DNA from: Carettochelys insculpta
Taxonomy: Eukaryota > Chordata > Testudines > Carettochelyidae
DNA length: 64,000 bases
Direction of reading: 5' to 3'
NCBI RefSeq assembly: GCF_033958435.1
Contig: NC_134146.1
Coordinates: 53,835,501-53,899,500 of the forward strand
The notes below the pieces were generated by a model, which worked only from the letters and a program-made list of their open reading frames with translations, ran no database searches and had not been told where the DNA came from. A program made the translations under genes and the position numbers. This document shows positions 51,906 through 62,550 of the stretch, piece by piece. Numbering within the stretch: position 1 is the stretch's first letter; each line of letters begins with the position of its first letter.

Positions 51906-54318
51906 CACAGATCACAGAATCACAGAATCCCTGGGCTAGAAGGGCCCTCGGGAGGTCATCGAGTCCAGCCCCCTGCTTCAAGTAGGATCAACCCCCACTA
52001 AGTCATCCCAGCCAGGACCTTCTCCAGCTGGGACTTAAAAACCTCAAGGGATGAGAATCCACCACCTCTCTAGGCAATGCATTCCAATGCTTCACCACCT
52101 GCCTGGTGAAGTAGTTTTTCCTAATATCTAACCTACACCTCTCCCTCTTCAACTTCAGACCATGACTCCTTGTTCTGCCATCTGACACCACTGAGAACAG
52201 TTTCTCACCCTCCTTTTTAGAGCTCCCTTTCAGGAAGTTGAAGGCTGCTATGAAATCACCTCTAAGTCTTCTCTTTTGTAAACTAAACAAGCCCAAATCC
52301 CTCAGCCTATCCTCATAGGTCTTGTGCTCCAGACCCTTAATCATTTTTGTTGCCCTTCTCTGAGCCTGCTCCAGCAAATCCACATTGTTTTTATACTGGG
52401 GGGGCCCAAAACTGGACACAATATTCCAGATGTGGTCTCACCAGTGCCGAATAGAGGGGAATAACTACTTCTCTAGATCTGCTCAAAATGCTCCTCCTAA
52501 TGCACACCAGTATGCCGTTAGCCTTCTTGGCTACAAGGGCACAGTGTTTACTCATATCCAGCCTTTCATCCACCATAACCCCTAGGTCCCTTTCCATCGT
52601 ACTGCTGCTGAGCCAGTCGGTCCTCAGCCTGTAACAATGTTTGGGATTCTTCTGCCCCAGGCGCAGGACTCTACACTTCTCCTTATTGAACCGCATCAGA
52701 TTTCTTTTGGCCCAGTCCTCCAATTTATCCAGGTCATTCTGGATTCTCTCTCTACCCTCCAAGGAATCTACCTCTCTCCCTAGTTTTGTGTCATCCACAA
52801 ACTTGCTGAGGGTGCAATCCAGTCACTCATCCAGGTCATTAACAAAGATGTTGAATAACACCGGCCCCAGAACCGAGCCTTGCGGCACTCTGCTTGAAAC
52901 AGACCTCCGTCCAGATATTGAGCCATTGAACACTACCCATTGGGCCCGACCGTCAAGTCAACTTTCTATCCATCTTATAGTCCAAGGATCCAAACCATAT
53001 TTCCTTAACTTATGGACAAGAATGTTGTGGGAGACTATATCAAAAGCCTTGCTGAAGTCAAGGTATATCACATCCACTGACTTCCCCATGTCCACAGAGC
53101 TTGTTACCTCGTCATAGAAGCTAATCAGATTGGTCAGGCAGGACTTGCCTCTGGTGAATCCATGTTGGCTGCTTTTGATCACTTTCCCTTCCTCCAAGTG
53201 CTCCAAAATGGATTCCTTGAGGATTCCCTCCATTATTTTCCCAGGGATTGAGGTAAGGCTGACTGGTCTATAGTTCCCTGGATTGTCCTTCTTTCCTTTT
53301 TAAAGATGGGCACTACGTTTGCCTTCTTCCAGTCATCCAGTATCTTCCCTGATCTCCAAGAGTCTTCAGGGATAATGGCCAAAGGTTCAGCAATGACCTC
53401 TGCCAATTCCCTCAGTACCCTGGGGTGCATTAAATCCAGATCCATGGACTTGTGCACATCTAGTTTTTCTAGATAGCTCAGAACTTGTTCCTTCCCCACA
53501 GATGGCTGCCCTCCACCTTCCCATACTGCATCGTCTAGGACCATCATGTGGAAGTTGACTTTGTACGTGAAGACTGAGGCAAAAAAAAGCATTGAGTGCT
53601 TCAGCTTTTCCTGCATCACCTGTCACTAGGTTACCTCCCTCATCCAGCAATGGCCCCACACTTTCTCTGATAAACCTGTTTATTGTTCACATGCCTGTAG
53701 AAACCCTTCTTGTTACTCTTCACATCCCTTGCCAGCTGCACTTCTAATTGTGCTTTCGCTTTCCTGATTACTGTCCAGCACTCTCCAGCCATATGTTTGT
53801 ACTCCTCCTTAGTCAACTGTCCACGTTTCCATTTCTTGTATGCATCCTTTTTGAATTTAAGCTGACTAAGGATTTCCCTGTTAAGCCAAGCTGGTTGCCT
53901 ACCATGTTTCCATTTCTTACTACTCAGCGGGATTGTTTGTTCCTGTGCTTTCAGTAAGACTTCTTTAAAATACTTCCAGTTCTCTTCAACTCTTTTCCCC
54001 TTCATCTTGGTTTCCCAAGGGGTCCTGCTCATCCGTTCCCTCAGGGAGTCAAAGTCTGCTCTTCTGAAATCAAGGGTCTGTATGTTACTGCTCACCTTTC
54101 TTCCTTTTGTCCAGATTATGAAATCTACGATCTCATGGTCGCTGCAGCCCAGGTTCCGTCCCACTTGTATTTCTTCTCCTAGTTCTTCTCTGTGAGCAGC
54201 AGGTCAAGTTGCACACGGCCCCTGGTCCGTTCCTTCAGCACTTGTGCCAAGAAATTATCTCCAACATTCTCCAAACACTTCCTGGATTGTCTGTGTGCTG
54301 ATGCACTTATCTCTCCAA
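51906..54318 (-). mobile_element. CR1 LINE, 5'-truncated, in the DIRS recombinase
   Basis: The + strand begins at the CR1 3' end (ATCACAGAATCACAGAATCC, CCTCGGGAGGTCATCGAG). It ends in the endonuclease near 54318. It interrupts DIRS copy 2 between TTRTTYH and RFASWCLVQVEPA of the recombinase. It belongs to a different CR1 subfamily from the one at 13508 (distinct 3' UTR). Confidence 0.9.
52003..54318 (-). pseudogene. CR1 ORF2 of the second copy, broken
   Basis: From right to left: endonuclease end (HRQSRKCLENVGDNFLAQVL, LLLTE, NLGCSDHEIVDFI), linker (REILSQLKFKKDAYKKWKRG, 54164-53640), RT (53619-53233: [34 protein letters not shown]), motif [19 protein letters not shown] (53233-52958), active site FVDDTKLG near 52790, and the C-terminal domain 52798-52003. 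CKSPGPD in the other CR1 is VHKSMDLD here. Five or more frameshifts; inactive. Confidence 0.88.
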
Positions 54319-54339
54319 GTGACACAGGTTTGCCAGTTG

Positions 54340-55210
54340 GTGCTTAGTACAAGTGGAACCAGCATTGTCTCCCCTTAATGCTATTCTGGACAATGTGCTG
54401 CATCTAAGCGACTTGGGGCTGGCATCTCGCAGCAATTATGGCATTCAGGGGCCACATTAGTGGGTTCTTCGTGTTTGCTCACCTGAGTCATTTCTCAAGG
54501 GGCTCACAAATATGCACCCTCCATGCAGTACGACTCCTCCTCTGTGGAGTCTTGATCTAGTACTACAGGGATTGATGAAACTACCATTTGAACCACTAGC
54601 TACTACCCCTCTGAAGTTACTTACCATGAAGTTAGCCTTTCTTCTCGCCATCTCATCCACCCATAGAATCAGTGAAATATCAGCCGTTATGTCAGGGCCT
54701 CTGTACATGATCTTCACTAAGGATAGTGTGACCCTCAGACATCATCCAGCCTTCATTCCTAATGTCTCCTCCGACTTTCACATCAACAAACCTATAGTAT
54801 TACCTGCATTTTATCCTAAACTGCATTCATCACCACAGAGAGCAGTGGTGCATATTCTGGACATCTGCAGGGTGCTAGTCTTTTATATGGACAGGATGAA
54901 AACATTCCATAAAACAGACCACCTGCTGGTCTCATTGCAAAGGTGAGCCTATTGTCTCAATGGATAGCTCATATCATCGCCTACTGCTATTCTTCCAGGC
55001 AGATGCCTCTCCCAACACAACCACAAGCGCATTCCACAAAGCGGTGGCTACTTCAACAGCCTTTCTCAAGGGAGTTTCCCTTAGAGACATCTGCAGAGCG
55101 GCCACCTGGTCATCCCACGATACTTTCATGAGATACTACATTATCCAGGACAGATGGGCTGCGGATACTTCACTAGCCACAGCAGTTCTCTCTGTTTCAT
55201 TTATACAGTG
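54340..55210 (+). pseudogene. DIRS copy 2 tyrosine recombinase, C-terminal part
   Basis: Open part 54512-54946: LDLVLQGLMKLPFEPLAT, FLLAISSTHRISEISAV (catalytic Arg kept), HHPAFIPNVSSDFHINKP. A shift near 54945 leads to 54960-55200, with SAFHKAVATSTAFLKGVS in place of HSTRAVAAST (second Arg lost) and CRAATWSSHDTFMRYYII (Tyr kept). Confidence 0.8.
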
Positions 55211-55262
55211 GCTCCCTTTTTCTTTCCCTTCTCCAGTTATCGGGGAACTGCTATACAGTCAC

Positions 55263-55368
55263 CTCTTGTGGAGTACCCACAAGAATATCACTCAAAGAAG
55301 AAAGCAAAGTTACTCACTGTGGTGCAGTAACTCGTTCTTTGAGATGTATGTCCCCATGGGTGCTCTAC
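55263..55368 (+). repeat. Internal complementary region of DIRS copy 2
   Basis: GTGGAGTACCCACAAGAATA … CAAAGAAGAA is the reverse complement of the left end; AAGTTACTCACTGTGGTGC … ATGTATGTCCCCATGGGTG is the reverse complement of the right end. Same layout as 26324-26424. Confidence 0.85.
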
Positions 55369-55399
55369 TACCCACCCACCTCCCCACTTCAGAGTCTGC

Positions 55400-55655
55400 C
55401 TTATCTGTCAGTTCTTTTTCACAGATTCCAGAGCAGTTTCGAGGAACGGGCTCAAGTTGGTCCATGCACGTGATCAAAAGAGCGCAAACAGAGAGACATA
55501 GCAGCAGCACACGTGCAAACTGGCCAGGTACAGCAATGACGATTTTCCGATCTGCAGCGCTGGGGTGAGTCCAGCACCTACAGTGGAACACCCATGGGGG
55601 GACACATCTCGAAAAATGATAGTTACTGTACCAAGGTGAGTAACTTTGCCTTTTC
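55400..55655 (+). repeat. Right terminal repeat of DIRS copy 2
   Basis: Pairs with 46378-46570 and ends with the extension TACCAAGGTGAGTAACTTTG. Confidence 0.85.
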
Positions 55656-57041
55656 TTGCCTTTGTATTAGACCGGCTAACCATAGCCAGTTATTACTGGC
55701 ATACTTAAAACTTTACAACTTCATCTCAGAACTGCGTTATATCATTCAGTGCCATCAACATTTGTCTTAGACTCTACTGAAAATCTGAGAAATTAAATAT
55801 CAAACCTTAATGATCAAAATCTGTTGGTACAATGGGGAAATGGTCTGGACCTTGATTTTAAAATATGGTTTACATTACAAAAGAAACTAGCAACAATTAA
55901 AAAAGTTCTGACCTAGGAGGGATTCTGTTCCCAGATCTCAAATTGCTCTCCTTGAGGAATTTGGGCAAGTCATTTTAATCTTTCACTCAGTTTCAATGCT
56001 AGTGGGTAACATCTTCATCTTGCATCTTCACTGAGTGCTAATACCCGTTTTATTAATGTTGGCAAAATGTTTTGAAATTGACAGCTGAAGTACGCTATCG
56101 AAATAGTGTGGCTTTGCATTTTTCTCTCCTTGTTATTTGCTTACCTCAATATGTATCACTAAGGAAGTTTTCTTATTTTTCTCTTTGCTTCATTTACCAC
56201 ACAAATTGTTCATTTTAGGTTTGTTTTAATACAGATATCTTTCATTAAATTCAAGAGCCATAAACACAAAGAGCTGTTGTGCAGTAAACACATGCACAGA
56301 TTATTACTGGTGGGCTGGTGGTGTGTTAGAGCTGACCAAGGTCTTAGCGCTATGGTAGATACGAAATAGCAAGCACTGGTGGTCGAGAGATGACAGTGCA
56401 ATGTATATTGATGTGAACATTCATTTCTGTATTTATGCAGATTGTGCTCCATTCACAAAGTGCACGGGCATACGCACACATTGAGAAGAAGTCTCATTCA
56501 ACAATGAAAAGCAAATGAGATGCCAAACATCCCAGCAAAAGCCATAGAGAGCCCATATTGTGATATCTGTACCTGTAGTAAAACTTGCTTTAAATACTCA
56601 AAACTAGAGGCATACATATTATTCTAGGTGTTCAGTCAAGACTGTCAAGGAACAAAATATTAAGGGGCTAAGTAGTTAAATATCTACATAGCTCATGTCT
56701 CAGTTTATTCAGTACCTTTAAGAAATAGGAGAGACTAATATTTTTTTTCAGGTGAACTGAAAATTATGCTCCTTACTAAGCCTTAGTCTATTAGTAGTAG
56801 TAGTAGCAGCAAACATCTCCCTTGGTTTCTTTCCCATAACCTCAAAATATTTAAATGTTTGTAGGTAGAGTTCTGTGAATCATGGATTCTTCAGTACATT
56901 GAAAATTTGAAAAATGAACAAATTGGGTCAACCCAAAATGTGTTTTACATTTTTGGCAAACCAAAAGAAAAAAAATTAAACTTCCAAAATGGCAAGTTTG
57001 GATAGATTTAAGCATGTTGTAATTATATTTTTTAAATATAT
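55656..57041. other. Intergenic with a MIR-like fragment at 55908-56010
   Basis: 55908-56010 carries GGGATTCTGTTCCCAGATC … TTTGGGCAAGTCATTTTAAT and a CTCAGTTTC end, the core and tail pattern of MIR-type SINEs. A (TAG)n run lies near 56793-56808. The rest is unassigned AT-rich sequence. Confidence 0.45.
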
Positions 57042-57628
57042 TGTGGCAGTGCTAGGGCAGAGGGCTCACTCAGAAGGAGCCCAAACAAGCAGAAGGGCTT
57101 GTGGAGCACCAGCAGGGCAATCACAGGCAGCTGGGCGGGAGATGGCTCAGCCCAATTGGGGCCAGCTGACTCCATCTCTGAGCTAATAAGAGGCCTTTAA
57201 AAGCCCTTCACAGTGGAAAGGGCACAGAGAGTGAGGTGAGTGCAGAGAGGCAAGGAGACCAGAGTAGTGGGAGAGAGCAGGTTTGAGAGGAGCAGAAGAG
57301 AGGATCAGGAACACCAGAAAACAGAGAGGGAGAGTGAGGCACTTCAGCAGATTGAGAGCGGGGACTCACTACTGCTATAGCTTGGAAAGGTACTGAGGGA
57401 ATTTTCTGAGGAGGTGGTGGCCCAGGGAGAAGAGCTGCTGCGCTAAGGGAGTCAGCCCTTCCCACTAGCAGTCACATAGGATCCCTGGGCTGGAACCTGG
57501 CATGAGTGGGCAGGGGCCGGGTTCTCCCCAGACCACCCTTCACCCCAGCAAGGGCAACTGGGCCCTTAAGTGGGACTAGTGGACTGAATAGAGGCCAGAA
57601 GCCCAGGAACAGGACTGACTTTGTCACA
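57042..57628. mobile_element. Possible solo LTR or short TIR element
   Basis: A GC-rich island in AT-rich sequence, bounded by TGTGGCAG and TTTGTCACA (TG…CA with a 7-base imperfect inverted terminus) and flanked by ATAT on both sides (57038-57041, 57629-57632). It contains a TATA-like TTTAAAAGCCC near 57196 followed by a purine-rich stretch, which would fit an LTR promoter and R region. No coding part is adjacent, so LTR against DNA element cannot be settled. Confidence 0.45.
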
Positions 57629-58046
57629 ATATGTATTTTTGTTTTTTACCAAAACAATTCAGAAAAAGCAAATTTGTGAAATATTCTGGGATTTTCAAAT
57701 CCCATTTTTTCCACCAAAAAATATTTTAGTCAAAAATGTCACCCATTTCTATTTGTAGGTGTCCAACTGACCCCAGTTTTTTAATGTGTTTGCATGGCCT
57801 TGCCATTTCTTAATCCTGTGGCTAACAAACAGCTGCCCAGGTGCTGAGTTCAGGGTGAGCTCCAGATGGCCTTGCTGTTTATCTGCACTTGGATGGCTGT
57901 TAGCCCCAGGGCCAAAAATTACAGGATGGGATCTGCATGGCCTTGCTGTCTATTGAGTCCTGTGGCTTATATCTCTCCAGGTGCAGAGTTTAGGATGGAC
58001 GCCACAAGGCTGGATCTCGCCAATACTTGCAATATTCTTCTGGGGG
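57629..58046. other. Intergenic, unassigned
   Basis: Phrases such as GGCCTTGCTGT…CTGCCCAGGTGC…GAGTTCAGG recur imperfectly at about 57800-57990, suggesting a local tandem duplication. No family is recognised. Confidence 0.35.
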
Positions 58047-58421
58047 TAAGAATTTGGGAATCATGGGATTGGAAGAGACCCCAGGAGGTCATCCAGTCCA
58101 CCCCGCAGCTGAAAGCAAAACCAATCCCAACCAAGTCATCCTAGTCAAGCCTGTGTCAAGAAAGGCCTTAAAGACCTCTAGGGATGGAGATTATACTACC
58201 TCCCTAAGTAACCCATGCCAGAGCTTCACCACCCTCCTGATTAAATAGTTTTTCCTAATATCCTAACTAGACCTCTGCCACCATATTGCTCTGTGTTCTA
58301 CCATCTGTCACCACTGAGAAGAGCCTTTCCATCCCTTTTGGAGTCCCCCTTCTGTGAAGCTGCTATCAAATCCCCCCTCACTCTTCTCTTCTGTAAATTA
58401 AATAACCCCATATCCCTCAGA
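58047..58421 (-). mobile_element. CR1 LINE 3' end, minus strand
   Basis: GGGAATCATGGGATTGGAAG, GAGGTCATCCAGTCCACCCC, then GTTTTTCCTAATATCC and CTTCTCTTCTGTAAATTAAA are CR1 3' UTR and C-terminal phrases in the same order as at 51906-52300. Strongly truncated. Confidence 0.8.
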
Positions 58422-60225
58422 CTCTGGAGGAGATGGTGCCAGTCACTGTGCGATGAGATGTTTCACCCTGTAGTTCAGTGGAACCCACTGATAGCCACTA
58501 GCCCTCCAATCCATAGTGACTTCAAACCATTCTCACAGAAAGGTGGGAGGGAGAAGGTGCTAAAGAAGCTAGGTGTTCAGGCCAGTTCCATAACACACAC
58601 ACACCACACAAACAATGGGTGATCCTCTGCGACTCCCCTTGCCTAACAGTGGATGAGGAGTAGTGAAGATCCCCAGGAGAAGCTGAGGTGAGTACTTGAG
58701 AGGCTGGGGGATGGTCAGGGAAACAGTTAATTGTGGGCAGAAGATGGCCAGATCTGAGGGGAAAAGTTCCTTCAGCAGGAGCCTAGAAGGTCACGAGTTC
58801 ATTTGAGAGTTTTGCCAATGCTTATTGTTGCCCACATGTGCTCTCTCTGTCTTTGGAGATGGACAGGGATGAAAAGATACTAAAAAGCAGACACAGGACC
58901 CAAAAGTTCATGCATTGTGGGTTTTTTTATTTTAATCTTATGATTTTTAAGGGTAGTCTGACCAATTACTGACCTTTTGAGGTTGCTAGTACTAAAACTA
59001 TCTGATTCAGTGTGGGCTGCCCTATTCCCATCAGTTGGGTCAGGAGTGTCCAGATTCAGTAAGAGGCCTGGTTCTACTATCTACTAGTGTTAAGAATGAG
59101 AAATTTGAGGAGCTAAGGGAGGAGTAACTAAAATGATTTCCACTGTTGTTGCTCCCCCCGCCCCCCACACACACACACCTTCATTGGGCCCCCTGCCCAT
59201 AGTGTCTGTGGAGGGATGGGATGCTGGGGCTTAGAGATCGTTTTAGACACCCTGCTTGTTGGGTGGGAAACATAAGTAAAGAGTACCTCATTTTGGCATA
59301 TTTTAAGGTTTTTTGAGGGGAAGGTCAGGTCAATATTCTGATGCTGCTGAATGTGTATGTGTCTCAGCATCTTATCCCCTGTCTAGGCACAGCGCTGGTT
59401 TCACTGGCAAATTACCACCTACTAATGGATCTATGCTGCTACTTGCAGCTCTAGCAGCTACTGTGTGTACTGCTAATATTAAGGTGTTTTGCCTAACCTG
59501 CATACCTGAGTCTGGGTAGAATTGGGGCTGTTCTGGGATGGCTTTGTTCCTGTCTTGCTAGACATTCTCAAAAAATGTTTCTTGTCCCCGAGGGTGTAAT
59601 CCCTTATCTCCCTGTTTGTACATATTTATCGGACTGATAACATTCTGTCCTGCTGTTGGACGATCAGCAGCAATAGTTAGATCAGACTGTCAGGAAATAA
59701 GCAGATTTCAGTTTGTCCTCAACTTACCAATACCCAGACAATGAAGGCAGCACAGTATTTGGTAGTGCACACATTGAAGTGATATAGTTACACTAGTGCC
59801 CTTTGACCTGCACTGGGTTTCTGGGTTGCATTTGAGTTGGTTGTTTTGAGCTACAATATGAAATGGCCTGGTCCACTGTGTCATATATGTGATCTGTGGA
59901 AAAGTTAGCACTGGCACCCATATTAAATAATGAAGAGCACAAGTCAACACTGCTGCTGAAAGATCTGGATCTCTTGGTAAACTGGGCATAAGCAAACATA
60001 TTGTAGTTGTCTATGGCTAAATGTAAGCAACAAAAAGCATTGGCCATTGTTCCATGATGTATGAGGTTAGCCAAGGAAGCTGTGACTGAAAAGTATTTGA
60101 GGATTGTGGTGGATGCCAACAGATCATGAGCTCCCAGTGAAATGGCATGGCCAAAACAGCTAATATAATCGGGGAATGTATAAATGGGACTGTCAGGCAG
60201 GAATAGGAAATTATTTTACTTCTGT
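58422..60225. other. Intergenic, no supported gene
   Basis: Contains a CA-type run near 58592-58612 and a C/CA run near 59151-59180. Minus-strand open stretches at 59708-60119 have no recognisable domain. Confidence 0.45.
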
Positions 60226-60480
60226 ATTTGGCACTGATATAGATGCTGCTGGCATACAGCATCCAGTTCCAATGCCTACAGTTCAAGAATAATATTGATA
60301 ATTTGGAGAACATTCAGAGAAGAGACATGAAAAGGATTAAAAGATTAGAAACGTGAAAAGCTCAAGCTTTTTAGCTTAACAAAGAGAAGGCTACAGGATG
60401 ACGTGATTACAGTCTGTACATGGGGGAACAAATATTTAATAATGGGTTCTTCAAGCTAGCAGAGAAAGGATACATTCCCA
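60226..60480 (+). mobile_element. Old CR1 LINE fragment
   Basis: Decodes with shifts as a CR1 C-terminal region. GGAGAACATTCAGAGAAGAG corresponds to LEKVQRRA; AAAGCTCAAGCTTTTTAGC and AACAAAGAGAAGG correspond to LGLFSLEKRR; GATTACAGTCTGTACATGGGG follows. Very decayed. Confidence 0.55.
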
Positions 60481-60693
60481 ACTGCTAAGAAGGATCTGGG
60501 AGTTCTGTTGACTCATAACCTCAGCATGAGGCAAAAATGCAGTCTGATTAGAGTCCATTTTTAAGATGACTTTGTTCCCTGGGTGACAGACTTTCGTGCT
60601 GAGCCAAAGTTCCTGAAAAAAGGAATTGCCTGAGTGCTGGTTGTCCACTTACTCCAGGATTAGTGCTTGTGTAAATAGAACAAGTTATACTTA
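60481..60693. other. Intergenic spacer
   Basis: No feature between the CR1 remnant and the MITE, except the TTA target site at 60691-60693. Confidence 0.4.
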
Positions 60694-61440
60694 GGCTGCA
60701 TCTACACTACCAGTTAAATTAGAATTTAAGGCAGTTAGCTCAATTATACCAAGTGGCTGTCTTTACTGTAAATATCATTAGCTCAATTTGGGGAGCACTA
60801 ATATCGATATCATAACATCATTGAAATGGGCCGAGTGTAATGTCAAGTTCAAATTTAAAAGTTTGAATGAAGGCTGGTGTAGAAGTGCCATATCTTTTTT
60901 TTTAATCGAATTCATTAGCCTCTAGAGGCTGAGTGGCGCTGCTGCACCTGCCTCATGGCACCCGGCTCCCTGCCCACTCTCAGGAGCTGGGAATCAACAC
61001 CACTGCTGCACTGGTCAGTTTCCCAGCTCCCATGAGTGGCAGGGAGCCAGGAAACTGACTGGTGCTGCTGCACATGGCTCATGGCTCCACACCACTCACA
61101 GGAGCTGGGAAGCTGATTGTTGCTGCTGCACCTGGCTCCCTGCTGCTCCTGGCTTCCACCTCCAGCGAGCCAGGTGCAGCAGCCCTGGTCAGTTTCCTGG
61201 CTCCTGCAAGCTGTGGGGACCTGGAAACCAGGCCAGCAGAGAGAACCCTGCCAGCAGAAGGGGTGCAGCAGGGCACAGGGGAAGGGCACAGAATGCAGGA
61301 CTGTGAGAATTGTGGGATAGGTTCCTACAATGCACTGCTGCAACAATTATGTTTGGCCATTCAGTGTGGCGGCACTAACTCCCAGCATTATAAAATCAAA
61401 TTTAATAAAATTGAATTTCTTTGGTAGTGTAGACATAGCC
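60694..61440. mobile_element. PIF/Harbinger MITE with TTA target duplication
   Basis: A 747-bp element. The left TIR GGCTGCATCTACACTACC and the right TIR (reverse complement) GGCTATGTCTACACTACC match at 16 of 18 bases. TTA is duplicated at 60691-60693 and 61441-61443. Subterminal AT-rich AAATTTAATT motifs replace the TTCGAA motifs of the other subfamilies. The GC-rich interior (60920-61280) has imperfect inverted phrases (CAGGAGCTGGGAA / TTTCCCAGCTCCC, GTGCTGCTGCAC). Confidence 0.9.
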
Positions 61441-61443
61441 TTA

Positions 61444-61679
61444 GATTATGATTTTCCCTCTACTGGGAAGCTAACCAAAATGGACCCCAATATCTGAGTT
61501 TTCAGCAAACAGGTAATGCCAGTGACAGGATGGGACATTGAAGTCAGAAAAAGATGAGGCACTCACCCTGTGTGTTCATTTTTGTTCTTCAATAAATCCC
61601 AATAAATAAGATTAATTAGAAAAAGAGAAAGTTGGGGAAGAGCTAAGATTTACTGAAAAAAAGTTGTTTGCTTTAAAAT
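61444..61679. other. Intergenic spacer
   Basis: AT-rich; nothing is recognised. Confidence 0.4.
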
Positions 61680-62023
61680 TATCACCTCGTTTCCACTTCC
61701 TCCTTCCTGGACCCCACACCCCAAAACCTCCTGCACCCTTCCTCTCACGTAGACCCATACCCCCAGCCTGCTCCTATGCTATCTCCTGCTCAGACCCTCA
61801 TCCCTCTCCCCAGATTCCCCAACTCACTCCTGCACCTTCTCCTGCCCAGACACACCAATTCTCAGCCTGATTCTGCATCTTCCCTCATGTCGAGACCCCA
61901 TCAGTAAGGTCTCTCTCTCTTTTTTTGGGGGGGGGATGGGGGTGGGCTTCTCACTTCTGTGGCTCCTGACTGATTTGTCTGCGGGTCAGTGGCCCCCGAC
62001 TCAAAAAAGGGTCCCCACCCCTA
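61680..62023 (+). mobile_element. hAT-like element fragment (right end)
   Basis: A C-rich degenerate tandem (61690-61880, CCTGCACCCTTCCTCTCACG-like) is followed by GGGTCAGTGGCCCCCGACTC and the terminus GGGTCCCCACCCCTAA, whose reverse complement is a hAT-type end. The left end is missing, so the element is truncated. Confidence 0.55.
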
Positions 62024-62059
62024 ACGTACAGCATGGAAGAAAATTGACAGAACCTGATA

Positions 62060-62500
62060 CTCAGTGCAAAGCTGTGAATAAAAAGGCTAATGTAATTCTT
62101 GAGAATTCTTCATGAATGAGAAAATATCAATTAGGAGTAGAGAGGTTATATTACTTCTACATTCTGCATTGGTGCACCTGCTACTAGAACACTTTATCCA
62201 GTTTTGCTCTCTGCACTTTATGAAGGAATTTGAGAAACTGCAGAGATGAGCCAGAAGACCAACTGAATGACTGGGAAATGCTTTGCTATGAGAGAGACTC
62301 AAGGAGTTCAGTCTATTTGGCTTAGCAAATAAAAGGCAAAAGGCTCATTGGATCAAACCTATCTGGATCAAGTACCTATCTGTAGAACAGAAAATTGATA
62401 GTAAAGGGCTCCTCAGATTAGCAGACAAATGGATAACAAGGTCCAGAGGCTGAAAGCTTTGTGGCTAGCTAAATCCATATTAGAAACAAGCCAAAGATTA
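62060..62500 (+). mobile_element. Old CR1 LINE fragment
   Basis: GTGAATAAAAAGGCTAATGTAATTCTTG decodes as AVNKKANVIL, a CR1 C-terminal motif (compare NMILGCI). Later CACTTTATCCAGTTTTGC and GAGTTCAGTCTATTTGGC fit CR1 YVQFW and LGLFSL positions. Strongly decayed. Confidence 0.55.
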
Positions 62501-62550
62501 ACAGTGAGTGTTGTTAACCATTTGGGCAACTCACCGAGTGTTATCATATA

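Larger units (their letters stand above)
46371..55655 (+). mobile_element. DIRS retrotransposon copy 2 with three nested insertions
   Basis: The left terminal repeat starts GTTCTTCTCTGAATGATGTC and the right end is GGTGAGTAACTTTGCC. An internal complementary region lies at about 55263-55368. Without the inserted Harbinger MITE (46894-47603), LINE fragment (about 50336-51210) and CR1 (about 51906-54318) the element would be near 5.3 kb. Gene order is as in the copy at 20565. It is older: lower GC, many stops, altered RT sites. Confidence 0.88.

Noticed and set aside
59708..60119. Minus-strand open stretches of 95 and 108 codons
   Set aside because: They looked like a possible decayed gene, but I recognise no domain and see no exon structure or partner copy in the window.
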